Made by a program: the position numbers and the translations under genes | The notes under the pieces: generated by a model | What the model was told of the DNA's origin: nothing | Seen by the model: only the letters and a program-made list of their open reading frames with translations | Database searches by the model: none | Assembly: GCA_021496925.1 (NCBI GenBank) | Contig: CP053915.1 | Span: 248,001 to 312,000, forward strand | Length of the DNA stretch: 64,000 nucleotides | Source of the DNA: Acidovorax sp. YS12 | GTDB taxonomy: Bacteria; Pseudomonadota; Gammaproteobacteria; Burkholderiales; Burkholderiaceae_C | Reading direction: 5' to 3' | Shown here: positions 26,001 to 34,683 of the stretch, in pieces | How positions within the stretch are numbered: the first letter of the stretch is position 1 | How the letters are laid out: every line of letters begins with the position of its first letter

Positions 26001-27035
26001 CAGCTCGGCCATCACGCGGTCGTACTGGGCGCGGCTGTAGCGCGGGTGCAGGGCCGAGAGCTTGATGGAGATGCCCGGGCCCTCGAAGATGCCGCGCCCG
26101 TTGGACGCCGCGCCAATGGCGTGGATGGCCTGCTCGTAGGCCTGCAGGTAGCGCTGCGCGTCGGCGTCGGTGGCGGCGGCCTCGCCCAGCATGTCGTAGC
26201 TGTAGCGGAAGCCCTGCTTTTCATAGGTGCGGCTGTTGGCCAGGGCTTCGGCGATGTTCTGGCCGGTGACGAACTGCTCGCCCATCAGCTTCATGGCGCG
26301 GTGTACGCCCTGGCGGATCAGCGGCTCGCCGCCCTTGCCGATGACGCGCGTGAGCGCGGACGAGAGGCTTTTTTCGCTGTTGGTGGACGTGAGCTTGCCG
26401 GTCAGCACCAGGCCCCACGCGGCGGCGTTGACGAACAGCGAGGGCGAGCGGCCGACGTGCGATTTCCAGTCGCCCTTGCTGATCTTGTCGCGGATCAGCG
26501 CGTCGCGCGTGGCGCGGTCGGGAATGCGCAGCAGTGCCTCGGCCAGGCACATCAGCGCCACGCCTTCCTGGCTGGAGAGCGAGAATTCCTGCACCAGCGC
26601 GGCCACGCCGCTGCCGGCGGGCGCGTCGCGCAGGCCCTGCACCAGGCGCGTGGCCAGCTCGCGCACCTTGCCGGCCTGCTCGGCGTCCTGGGCGCGTGCC
26701 AGCGGCAGCAGCACGGGCAGGCATTCGGTCTCGGGGCGGTGCCAGGTGGCGGTGATGGCGGCGCGCAGCGGCGTTTGCGGCAGGATGGATTGGGCGAACA
26801 CCAGGAAGGGCTGCGCCGCCTCTTGCGCCGGAGGCGCTTCTTCGGCACCGTCTTCCTGCGGAGCCTCGCCCAGGCCGGCCAGGCGGATGGTGGTGGCGCC
26901 GCGTTCGAGCGCATCGACGTACTGCAGGACCGCCTGCTTGATCAGCCAGTGCGGCGTGCGGCCCATCTCCTGGGCGGCGTTGCGAATGCGCTCGCGCAGC
27001 GTGTCGTCGACTTTGATGCCAATGGTGGTGGACAT
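23034..27035 (-). CDS. putA: Trifunctional PutA: transcriptional repressor / proline dehydrogenase / glutamate-semialdehyde dehydrogenase
   Basis: A 1333-residue protein that oxidises proline to glutamate with FAD and NAD and represses its own gene when proline is absent. Residues 1-45 form a ribbon-helix-helix domain (TTIGIKVDDTLRERI). The proline dehydrogenase barrel spans about 180-500 (MVRLVKGAYWDSEIKRAQ, FATHNAQTLAS). The aldehyde dehydrogenase spans about 570-1040, with VAETGGQNAMVVDSSA and the catalytic Cys in AGQRCSALR. A C-terminal substrate-channel domain follows. I start at 27035 because it gives the RHH domain directly. GTTGCA operator sites lie upstream, consistent with autoregulation. 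Confidence 0.96.
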   Translation of the reverse strand: MSTTIGIKVDDTLRERIRNAAQEMGRTPHWLIKQAVLQYVDALERGATTIRLAGLGEAPQEDGAEEAPPAQEAAQPFLVFAQSILPQTPLRAAITATWHRPETECLPVLLPLARAQDAEQAGKVRELATRLVQGLRDAPAGSGVAALVQEFSLSSQEGVALMCLAEALLRIPDRATRDALIRDKISKGDWKSHVGRSPSLFVNAAAWGLVLTGKLTSTNSEKSLSSALTRVIGKGGEPLIRQGVHRAMKLMGEQFVTGQNIAEALANSRTYEKQGFRYSYDMLGEAAATDADAQRYLQAYEQAIHAIGAASNGRGIFEGPGISIKLSALHPRYSRAQYDRVMAELLPRVLRLAELAKQYDIGMNIDAEEADRLELSLDLMEALCAAPSLKGWSGIGFVVQAYQKRCPHVIDYLVDLARRSRRRLMVRLVKGAYWDSEIKRAQLDGLAGYPVYTRKVYTDVSYLACARKLLEAPDAIYPQFATHNAQTLASIYHLAQNVGGSYYSGQYEFQCLHGMGEPLYAQVTGTAADGKLARPCRVYAPVGSHETLLAYLVRRLLENGANTSFVNRIGDASVPISELVTDPVEETLHIASQEGRLGAPHPRIPLPADLFAGQGTQSRPNSHGLNLAHEQQLASLAAALLHSTRQAYLAAPPGVELPADPARAPGWQPLRNPAELSDTVGWVHEATAHDVQAACDRAAQAAPIWAGTPPAARADALQRAADLLEQRSQPLMGLIMREAGKTLPNAVAEIREAVDFLRYYGAQVAAQFDNAAQRPLGVVLAISPWNFPLAIFCGQVAAALAAGNTVLAKPAEQTPLTAAAMVALLHEAGVPQGALQLVPGQGESVGAALVAHPQVAGVMFTGSTEVARLIARQLSARLSPTGQAIPLVAETGGQNAMVVDSSALAEQVVADVLASAFDSAGQRCSALRLLCLQDDVADRTLTMLRDALQEWTLGNPDRLHTDVGPVIDAEARAQIEAHIARMAEAGQKVTRVERADGALNGHFVAPAIIEIDSTSRLTREVFGPVLHVIRYPREQLDALLDGINATGYGLTFGVHSRIDETIQHLSERVHAGNLYVNRNVIGAVVGVQPFGGMGLSGTGPKAGGPLYLHRLVHGPANTALALLPPTPSLAEHPALQLLRQLRQTTLPLPAPEQARAHTACEAGLNASRLGASLLLPGPTGESNRYRLLPRGPVWALPRTPLGLVAQVAAALASGNPCHVVLPQDDNGCGALWQALRAAAGDAGAPWLHGAEGTALADGATPVAALLFEGDGDALLQACRAVAARPGPLVRVESLGSDELQAGQGYDLAALCHEQSISTNTAAAGGNAQLMTMA

Positions 27036-27065
27036 AACGGATCGGAATGGCGAAGGTGGAAGAAG

Positions 27066-27171
27066 AGGTGCAACCCTTTTGGGCAGTGAAATATCGCAAG
27101 GTTGCACCTTTTTGAATATAGGGTAAACCCTTATATTTCATCTTCCTGCAGGAATCGTTAACGATGTTGCA
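27066..27171 (-). promoter_or_regulatory. Candidate PutA operator region (three GTTGCA sites)
   Basis: The PutA ribbon-helix-helix domain of E. coli recognises GTTGCA. Here the motif occurs as TGCAAC at 27069-27074, GTTGCA at 27101-27106 and GTTGCA at 27166-27171. The first two are centred in a perfect 10-base inverted repeat, aggtgcaacc (27066-27075) and ggttgcacct (27100-27109). A further palindrome, atatagggt/acccttatat, lies at 27117-27136. The spacing upstream of the putA ATG (27035) suits a repressor site. Confidence 0.65.
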
Positions 27172-27234
27172 CGCAGGTGCGCGGCACAGGGGGCTGGCCT
27201 ACACTTGCGGCATGCATTGCCGGAGTAGACAACC

Positions 27235-28179
27235 ATGAGCAGCGCGTCGGTGATCGTGTTTGCTGACATCGCGGGAAGCACCGCCTTGTACGAGGTCTTG
27301 GGCAATGCGCGCGCCACCGAGGCCGTGACCCATGTGGTGCACTGGCTCGGCCAGTCCGTGGAGAGCCAGGGGGGCCGGGTGGTCAAGACCCTGGGCGATG
27401 GCGTGCTGGCCACCTTCGACACCGCGCCGCGCGCCGTGCAGGCCATGGCGGCGCTGATGCGCGACCACCAGCAGCACCTGCGCGAATGGCCCAGCGAAAT
27501 GTGCCTGCAGGTGCGCGTGGGCGTGGCGGGCGGGGAGGTCGTCGAGGTCGATGGCGATTGTTACGGCGACGCCGTGAACCTGGCGGCGCGCCTGTGCGAG
27601 CGTGCGCGGCCGGGCGAGGTCTGGGTCAGCGCCAGCACGGTGAAGGATGCCGAGGCCGCGCCGGGCAGCCCGAATGCTCCCGGCGCCCGCTTCGTGCGCC
27701 TGGGGTCCCTGTCCATCCGGGGCAAGGCCGAGCCGACCACGGTGTATGGCCTGGAGTGGCGCCAGGACGAAGATCCCGATTCCCAGACCATGCTGACCAA
27801 CCTGCCCAGCACCCTGGGCGCGCTGCACAGCGGCCCCATGCAGCTGCAGGTGCACTGGCATGGCGAGGGGCACGTGTACTCGGTGCAGGACATGCCGCTG
27901 CTGCTCGGGCGCGCGCCGCAGGCCCAGGTGTGCGTGCCGGATCCGCGCGTCTCGCGCGAGCACGCGCGCATCGACTGGCGCAACGGCGCCTTCGTGCTCA
28001 CCGACCTGAGCCGCTTTGGCACCTGGGTGCGTTTCGAGGGCTTCGAGCCGGTGCTGCTGCGCCGCGATACCTGCCTGCTGCATGGTGCCGGCCAGGTGGC
28101 GCTGGGCGTGGCCTTCAGCGACGACAGCGCGCCCGCGCTGGCGTTCACCGTATCCGACGCCGGCGTGATGGTGCAATAG
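27235..28179 (+). CDS. Class III adenylate cyclase with C-terminal FHA domain
   Basis: A 314-residue soluble protein. Residues 5-170 are a class III cyclase: the metal Asp in VFADIAGSTALYE (about 8-20), Lys and the second Asp in VVKTLGDGVLATF (about 48-60), and YGDAVNLAARLCE (about 110-122) supplying the base-selecting Asp, Asn and Arg. The Lys/Asp pair indicates ATP as substrate, so cAMP is the predicted product. Residues about 220-305 are a forkhead-associated domain (LLLGRAPQ, SREHARIDW, LTDLSRFGTWV) that would bind phosphothreonine, suggesting control by Ser/Thr kinases. No kinase gene is in the window. Confidence 0.9.
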   Translation: MSSASVIVFADIAGSTALYEVLGNARATEAVTHVVHWLGQSVESQGGRVVKTLGDGVLATFDTAPRAVQAMAALMRDHQQHLREWPSEMCLQVRVGVAGGEVVEVDGDCYGDAVNLAARLCERARPGEVWVSASTVKDAEAAPGSPNAPGARFVRLGSLSIRGKAEPTTVYGLEWRQDEDPDSQTMLTNLPSTLGALHSGPMQLQVHWHGEGHVYSVQDMPLLLGRAPQAQVCVPDPRVSREHARIDWRNGAFVLTDLSRFGTWVRFEGFEPVLLRRDTCLLHGAGQVALGVAFSDDSAPALAFTVSDAGVMVQ

Positions 28180-28210
28180 GCCTGCGCGCTGCCAGCGCGC
28201 ATCAGGCATG

Positions 28211-28260
28211 AAAAAAGCTCCCAGCGCTTGTGCAGCAAGCGCTGGGAGCTATTCTTTTTA
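28211..28260. terminator. Palindromic-repeat copy acting as bidirectional terminator
   Basis: A copy of the dispersed repeat with a perfect 14-bp stem (agctcccagcgctt/aagcgctgggagct) is flanked by AAAAAA on the left and TTCTTTTTA on the right. It lies between the convergent cyclase (stop 28179) and acyl-CoA dehydrogenase (stop 28272) genes, and both transcripts would end in a hairpin plus T-run. Confidence 0.75.
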
Positions 28261-28271
28261 TAGCTTTTGGA

Positions 28272-29546
<1,275 letters not shown>

Positions 29547-29588
29547 GGGGATTCCCTTCAGAGGTCAGAAACTAGGGGTGGTGTGTGC

Positions 29589-30671
29589 TCAGCGTTGCGC
29601 GAAGGACCAGGCCAGCTCGGCCATGGGGCGGGCGGTGGCGCCCGCTGCCTTGGCCTGCGCGCTGGCGGCGGTGCCGTCTTCCACGCGCTTGGCGATGCCC
29701 TGCAGGATGGCCGCGATGCGGAACATGTTGTAGGCCATGTAGAAGTTCCAGTCGGCATGCAGCGCGGCCACGTCGGCGGTGCCGGTGCGCTCGCAATAGC
29801 GCTGGATGTAGTCCTGTTCCGGGGGGATGCCCAGCGCCGCCAGGTCCAGCCCGGCGATGCCGCGGCCCAGCGCGGCCGGGATGTGCCAGCTCATGCAGTG
29901 GTAGGCGAAGTCGGCCAGCGGGTGGCCCAGCGTGGACAGCTCCCAGTCGAGCACGGCGATCACGCGCGGCTCGGTGGGGTGGAACATCAGGTTGTCGAGC
30001 CGGTAGTCGCCGTGCACGATGGCCACGCGGCTCTCGTCCTTGGCGCTGGCGGGCATGTGGGCGGGCAGCCATTGCATCAGCCGGTCCATCTCGGGAATCG
30101 GCTGGGTGATGGAGGCCTGGTACTGCTTGCTCCAGCGGCCGATCTGGCGCTCGAAGTAGTTGCCCGGCTTGCCGTAGCCCGCCAGGCCGCGCTCGGCGAA
30201 CTTCACGCTGTGCAGCGCGGCGATCACGCGGTTCATTTCGTCGTAGTGGGCAGCGCGCTCGGCCGGCTGCATGCCGGGCAGGGACTGGTCCCAGAGCACG
30301 CGGCCCTGCATGAACTCCATGATGTAGAACGCGCGGCCGATGACCGACTCGTCCTCGCACAGCGCCAGCATGCGCGGCACCGGCACGTCGGTGCCGGCCA
30401 GGCCGCGCATCACGGCGTATTCGCGCTCGATGGCGTGCGCCGAGGGCAGCAGCTTGGCCACCGGGCCGGGCTTGGCGCGCATGACGTAGCTCTGCCCCGG
30501 CGTGACCAGCTTGTAGGTCGGGTTGGACTGGCCGCCCTTGAACATCTCCACCGTGAGCGGGCCGGCGAAACCGGGCAGGTGCTGCTGCAGCCAGGCGCTC
30601 AGCGCCGCGGCGTCGAAGGCGTGCTGTTCGGAGACGGGGCGCGTGCCCACGAAATGGTCGAAGTTGCTCAT
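29589..30671 (-). CDS. APH-family phosphotransferase (ACAD10/11 kinase-like)
   Basis: A 360-residue protein with the aminoglycoside-phosphotransferase/choline-kinase fold: a nucleotide-binding N lobe (MFKGGQSNPTYKL), the catalytic loop VHGDYRLDNLMF (about residues 195-206) and the metal-binding VLDWELSTLGHPLADF (about 216-231). It lies 42 bases upstream of the acyl-CoA dehydrogenase and is co-oriented. The family is commonly misannotated as antibiotic resistance; here it more likely phosphorylates hydroxyacyl-CoA substrates for the dehydrogenase. The Crp-family regulator gene is 28 bases upstream, so the three genes may form one operon. Confidence 0.85.
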   Translation of the reverse strand: MSNFDHFVGTRPVSEQHAFDAAALSAWLQQHLPGFAGPLTVEMFKGGQSNPTYKLVTPGQSYVMRAKPGPVAKLLPSAHAIEREYAVMRGLAGTDVPVPRMLALCEDESVIGRAFYIMEFMQGRVLWDQSLPGMQPAERAAHYDEMNRVIAALHSVKFAERGLAGYGKPGNYFERQIGRWSKQYQASITQPIPEMDRLMQWLPAHMPASAKDESRVAIVHGDYRLDNLMFHPTEPRVIAVLDWELSTLGHPLADFAYHCMSWHIPAALGRGIAGLDLAALGIPPEQDYIQRYCERTGTADVAALHADWNFYMAYNMFRIAAILQGIAKRVEDGTAASAQAKAAGATARPMAELAWSFAQR

Positions 30672-30699
30672 GCAGGGTCCACTGAGAAGAAAAAGAGAA

Positions 30700-31419
30700 T
30701 CAGATGTCGGACTCGGCGATGCGCATCAGCGCGTCGCGCTTGCGCACCACGAGGCCGCCCGGCTCGATGCGGATGGCTTCCTCGCGCTCCATGGCCTTGA
30801 GCTCCTGGTTCACGCGCTGGCGCGATGCGCCCAGCAGCTGCGCCAGCTCTTCCTGGGCCAGCTGCAGGCCGATGCGCACTTCGCCGTAGTTCGCCAGGCT
30901 GGGTACGCCGTAGCTGCGCACCAGGTGCAGCAGCTGCTTGGCCAGGCGCGCGCGCAGCGGCAGGGTGTTGAGATCCTCCACCAGGCCGTAGAGCTGGCGG
31001 ATGCGCCGCGCATGCAGGCGCAGCAGCGCTTCGTACAGTTCCACGTGCTGCGCCAGGATCTTCTGGAAATCGGCCTTGGCCACGCCCAGCACGGTGGTGT
31101 CGCCATGCGCATAGGCATCGTGCGTGCGCCGGTCGCCGTCGAACATCGCCACGTCGCCGAACCAGATGCCCGGCTCCACGTAGGTCAGCGTGATCTGCTT
31201 GCCCGAGATCGAGGTCGAGCTCACGCGCACAGCGCCCTTGGCGCAGGCGATCCACTCCTCGGGTGGATCGCCGCGTGCGCAGATCAGCGTGCCGTCCTTG
31301 TAGCGTTTGACGTAGGCGCATCGGAGAATGTCGTGCCGCAGCGATGGGGAAAGGGTTGCAAACCAGCGACCGGAATTGATCGCCTCTCGTTCCTCGATGG
31401 TAAGAATGGGGTCGTCCAT
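30700..31419 (-). CDS. Crp/Fnr family transcriptional regulator
   Basis: A 239-residue protein. An N-terminal cyclic-nucleotide-binding beta-roll spans about residues 35-125 (GTLICARGDPPEEWIACAKG, GIWFGDVAMFDGDRRTHDA), then the dimer helix, then a winged helix with the recognition segment LAQLLGASRQRVNQELKAME (about 190-209). No N-terminal or central cysteine cluster is seen, so it is not an oxygen-sensing FNR. The family ligand Arg and Ser positions of E. coli CRP are not clearly conserved, so the effector is uncertain. It is first in the leftward run with the kinase and dehydrogenase genes and divergent from the FimV-like gene. Confidence 0.88.
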   Translation of the reverse strand: MDDPILTIEEREAINSGRWFATLSPSLRHDILRCAYVKRYKDGTLICARGDPPEEWIACAKGAVRVSSTSISGKQITLTYVEPGIWFGDVAMFDGDRRTHDAYAHGDTTVLGVAKADFQKILAQHVELYEALLRLHARRIRQLYGLVEDLNTLPLRARLAKQLLHLVRSYGVPSLANYGEVRIGLQLAQEELAQLLGASRQRVNQELKAMEREEAIRIEPGGLVVRKRDALMRIAESDI

Positions 31420-31620
31420 GGTCTGTCTTTTGGGTGACTACAGTGCCGCTGCATTGTCGCGTCAGGGACCGGGGCGTGGAGTCGCGTGCGTGTCTGGCTC
31501 GTCCAGGCGGTGTGCGCCAGGTGCCGGCGAAGGGGCGAAAAGGGGCCGCCGCCAGCCTGTTCTCCGGCAGCAGCCCCTGGCGTTGTATGCCAGAATCAGA
31601 TTTCAATAAATGCAACCGCT

Positions 31621-33750
31621 GTGAAAAAAAGTGACGTCATCATTGGGGCCGGCCTGTATGCAGTTGCGCTGAGCGCTGCAGCGCTTTCGCTCGGCAACAG
31701 CCGCAGCGTCGTGGTGCTGGGCTCCCCCATCGACCTGACCTTCGAAGTGCAGCCCGACCCGGGCGTGGATCTGGCCTCTTCCTGCATTTCGGCGCAGCTG
31801 GTGTCGGGCGACGTGCCCATCAGTCCTTCCCAGGTGCGCGTCGCGCCGTTGCCCGAGGTGGCGGGCCATTCATCCGCCGTGCGCGTGCAGGCGTTCACTG
31901 TTGCCCGCGAGCCGGTGCTCACGGCCACCATCACGGCGGGTTGCGCGGGGCGCGTGTCCCGCACCTATACGTTCCTGGCCGAGCTGCCGAACACGTCGCC
32001 CAAGGGGAGCAGTCCCGTCGATATCGGGCGCCTGGCGCCGGCACCGGCCGCACCCGCCAGCCGGGCCGCCGTGGAATCGCGCCCCGTGGCGCCGCCGGTG
32101 CTTCCTGTAGCGCCGCCCGCCGGCGAACCCGCAGCGCGCAAGGCGCCCGAGCCCAGCGCGCCGCAGGCCCAGCCGGCCCCGGTGAAACCCAAGCCCAGGC
32201 CCCAACCCAAGGCGCAGCCCAAGCCGGCCGTGGTGCCGCCACAGTCCGCCCCGCGTCCGCGTCTGGTGATGGAGCCGTTGGAGCAGCTCCTGGCCGAGTC
32301 GCCGGCCGCCGCCTTGCGCCTGACCCCCGAGATCGCGGCCTTGCCCCCGGCGACCGACGAGGACCGCGCCAAGGCCGCCGCGCTGTGGAAGGCGCTCAGC
32401 GCCGATCCGCAGGAGGCGGGGGCTGCAGACCCGCAGTGGCAGGAGCGCGTGCGTGCGCTGGAGGCGGAGATCGCCGGCATGAAGGCCCAGGCGGCGAGCG
32501 AGCGCCAGGATGCCGCGCAATTGCGCGAGCGCCTGGAGCAGGAGGAAGGCAGCAGCTATTCCGCCACCGTGGTGTATGGCCTGGGCGGCGCGCTGGCGCT
32601 GCTGTCGGGGCTGCTGGCCTGGCTCTGGCTGCGCATGCGGCGCCAGGAGAGCGACGCCGTGCGTTCCTGGCGCGACTCCGTGGCCCACGTGGTGGCGCTC
32701 GACCGGGCGCCCGCGCCGACGCAGCCCGCCGCGCCCGAACCCCCGGGGCCCTGGCTGGAGGACGACGAAACGCCCAGCATGCCGGCGACGGAGCAACTGG
32801 CGCCCTCGACGCTGCCGCTGGAGCCGCCCCCGGCCGAGGCGTACACCTTCGAGCCCGTGCCGGAGCCCGCGCCCGCTGCGGAGCCTGCCAGCGCGCCGCA
32901 GGGGCTGCAGATCGTCAACCCCGAGGAGCTGTTCGACATCCTGCAGCAGGCCGAGTTCTTCGTCTCCGTGGGCGAACACGACCAGGCCATCGACGTGCTG
33001 AAGCAGCACATCGCCGACCGTGGCGAGACCTCGCCATTCAGCTACCTCGAACTGCTGCGCCTGTACCACCAACTGGGCCGGGCGGACGATTTTGCCCGGC
33101 TGCGCGCGCAATTCATGCGCCATTTCAACGCCGACCTGCCGGCGTTCTCGCAGTTCCGCGCACAGGGCAAGGGGCTGGAGCACTACACCGACGAACTGGC
33201 CGAGATCGAGGCGCAATGGACCTCGGCCTCGGTGCTGGCGCTGCTGGAGGGCTACCTGTTCCTGCAGGAAGGCAGCGGTGCGGGCACGGCGCGCTTCGAC
33301 CTGGCGGCGTATGACGATCTGCTGCTGTTGCTCGCCATCGCGCAGACCACCCCGGCCAGCGCCCGGGGCGAACCACCGCCGCGCAAGCGCACTACGCCGC
33401 TGGGCCCGCCCGCCGCGCCGGTGCTGCCCGAGGTGCAGCCCGCCGCGCCCGAGTGGGGCCAGGTGTCGGCCCAGCCGCCGGAGAAGCTGGCGCTCGACCC
33501 GCTGGACTTCATGATCGACGACCTGTCCCTGGCGCCGCACGACGCGGCGCCAGCGGCGCCGGCCGAGCCGCCCCTGCCGGAGCCGCTGCTGGATCTCGAT
33601 CTGACCGAACCGCCTCCTCTGCATGGCGGCGGCGGGCTGCCCGCCATGCCGGTGACGCCGCCGCCCGCGCCCGGGCAGGCGGTGGGCTTCGGCTTTGACG
33701 ACAAGTACGAGTTGCGCTTCGAGCTCGAAGAGCGGCCGCCGAAGCAGTAG
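31621..33750 (+). CDS. FimV-like protein (envelope/polar hub family)
   Basis: A 709-residue protein. The start is GTG at 31621, giving KKSDVIIGAGLYAVALSAAAL, a signal or anchor segment. Residues 20-130 resemble the FimV N-terminal domain (SLGNSRSVVVLGSPIDLTFEV). A long Ala/Pro/Lys linker follows, then a transmembrane helix near residue 325 (GLGGALALLSGLLAWLWL) preceded by a short coiled coil. The cytoplasmic part contains acidic and proline-rich stretches and a TPR-like region (EFFVSVGEHDQAIDVLKQHI, about 440-500). It lacks LysM. Canonical fimV sits near asd/truA, so this is probably a paralogue. Confidence 0.7.
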   Translation: MKKSDVIIGAGLYAVALSAAALSLGNSRSVVVLGSPIDLTFEVQPDPGVDLASSCISAQLVSGDVPISPSQVRVAPLPEVAGHSSAVRVQAFTVAREPVLTATITAGCAGRVSRTYTFLAELPNTSPKGSSPVDIGRLAPAPAAPASRAAVESRPVAPPVLPVAPPAGEPAARKAPEPSAPQAQPAPVKPKPRPQPKAQPKPAVVPPQSAPRPRLVMEPLEQLLAESPAAALRLTPEIAALPPATDEDRAKAAALWKALSADPQEAGAADPQWQERVRALEAEIAGMKAQAASERQDAAQLRERLEQEEGSSYSATVVYGLGGALALLSGLLAWLWLRMRRQESDAVRSWRDSVAHVVALDRAPAPTQPAAPEPPGPWLEDDETPSMPATEQLAPSTLPLEPPPAEAYTFEPVPEPAPAAEPASAPQGLQIVNPEELFDILQQAEFFVSVGEHDQAIDVLKQHIADRGETSPFSYLELLRLYHQLGRADDFARLRAQFMRHFNADLPAFSQFRAQGKGLEHYTDELAEIEAQWTSASVLALLEGYLFLQEGSGAGTARFDLAAYDDLLLLLAIAQTTPASARGEPPPRKRTTPLGPPAAPVLPEVQPAAPEWGQVSAQPPEKLALDPLDFMIDDLSLAPHDAAPAAPAEPPLPEPLLDLDLTEPPPLHGGGGLPAMPVTPPPAPGQAVGFGFDDKYELRFELEERPPKQ

Positions 33751-33765
33751 CCGCCGCAGGCGGGC

Positions 33766-34683
33766 TCAGCCCGCCATGTGCCGCAGCAGCTCGGCGGCCG
33801 CCTGCTCCGGATCCGGCGCCTGCACCAGGGCGCGCACCACGGCGATGGAGCCGACGCCGGTGGCGAGGATCTCGGGGAACTGCGCCGCGCCGATACCGCC
33901 GATGGCCACCAGCGGGTAGCCGCGCAGCAATGGCACGTAGCTGCCCAGGCGGGCCACGCCCTGGGGCACCGTGGCCATTTTCTTCAGCGTGGTGGGGAAT
34001 ACCGCGCCCAGCGCGATGTAGCTCGGCGCCACGGCGTCGGCGCGCAGCATCTCGGCGTAGCCATGCGTGCTCACGCCCAGGCGCAGGCCCGAGGCGCGCA
34101 ACTGCGCCAGTTCCTCCGGCGCCAGCGCGTCCAGGTCTTCCTGGCCCAGATGCACGCCGTAGGCGCCCGCGGCGATGGCGTCGCGCCAGTGGTCGTTGAT
34201 GAACAGCAGCGCCTGCGTGCCCTGTACGGCCGTCACGGCGGCGCGCACTTCCCGGGTAATGGCGGCAGGGTCTGCGCTCTTGAAGCGCAGTTGCACCGTG
34301 GGCACGCCCGCGCGCCCCATGCGGCCGACCCAGGCGGCGTCGGGCAGCACGGCGTACAGGCCGAGCCGCTGCGGGCAGGCGGGGAAGCCTGTGCGCCCGG
34401 CGCGCGCCTGCACGCCGAAGTCCTGCGGATCGCCGGGCCATAGCGCGGCGTCGAAGGCGCCCAGGCGCTGGCTCTGGCGCATCCAGGCCTGCGCCAGGCA
34501 TTCGGCGTCGATGGCGATGAAGCCCAACTGGCTGCAGGCCGCCAGCGCAGCGCGGTACACCGGGTCGTCGCCCGTGGGCGCGGGCGCGGGTTGCGCGGGA
34601 AATTCGGCAAAGCGCGCGCCGTGCGCGGCGGCGATGGCCTGCGCGGCGGCGGCCCAGTCGGTGGAGGAGGGCATGGCGTTCAT
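33766..34683 (-). CDS. thiE: Thiamine phosphate synthase with N-terminal extension
   Basis: A 305-residue protein that joins HMP pyrophosphate and thiazole phosphate. The ThiE TIM barrel begins only near residue 105 (RLGLYAVLPD, VPTVQLRFK) and continues with INDHWRDAIAAGAYGVHLGQEDL, LGVSTHGYAEM, YIALGAVFPTTLKK and VAIGGIG, all family features of the active site and phosphate loop. The first 100 residues are not part of the usual 210-residue enzyme and match no domain I know. The start overlaps the thiG stop by 4 bases, so the two are translationally coupled as the last genes of the riboswitch-controlled operon. Confidence 0.9.
   Translation of the reverse strand: MNAMPSSTDWAAAAQAIAAAHGARFAEFPAQPAPAPTGDDPVYRAALAACSQLGFIAIDAECLAQAWMRQSQRLGAFDAALWPGDPQDFGVQARAGRTGFPACPQRLGLYAVLPDAAWVGRMGRAGVPTVQLRFKSADPAAITREVRAAVTAVQGTQALLFINDHWRDAIAAGAYGVHLGQEDLDALAPEELAQLRASGLRLGVSTHGYAEMLRADAVAPSYIALGAVFPTTLKKMATVPQGVARLGSYVPLLRGYPLVAIGGIGAAQFPEILATGVGSIAVVRALVQAPDPEQAAAELLRHMAG

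Noticed and set aside
29589..30671. An aminoglycoside resistance gene
   Set aside because: The APH fold is present, but the length, sequence and pairing with an ACAD10/11-like dehydrogenase point to a metabolic kinase.
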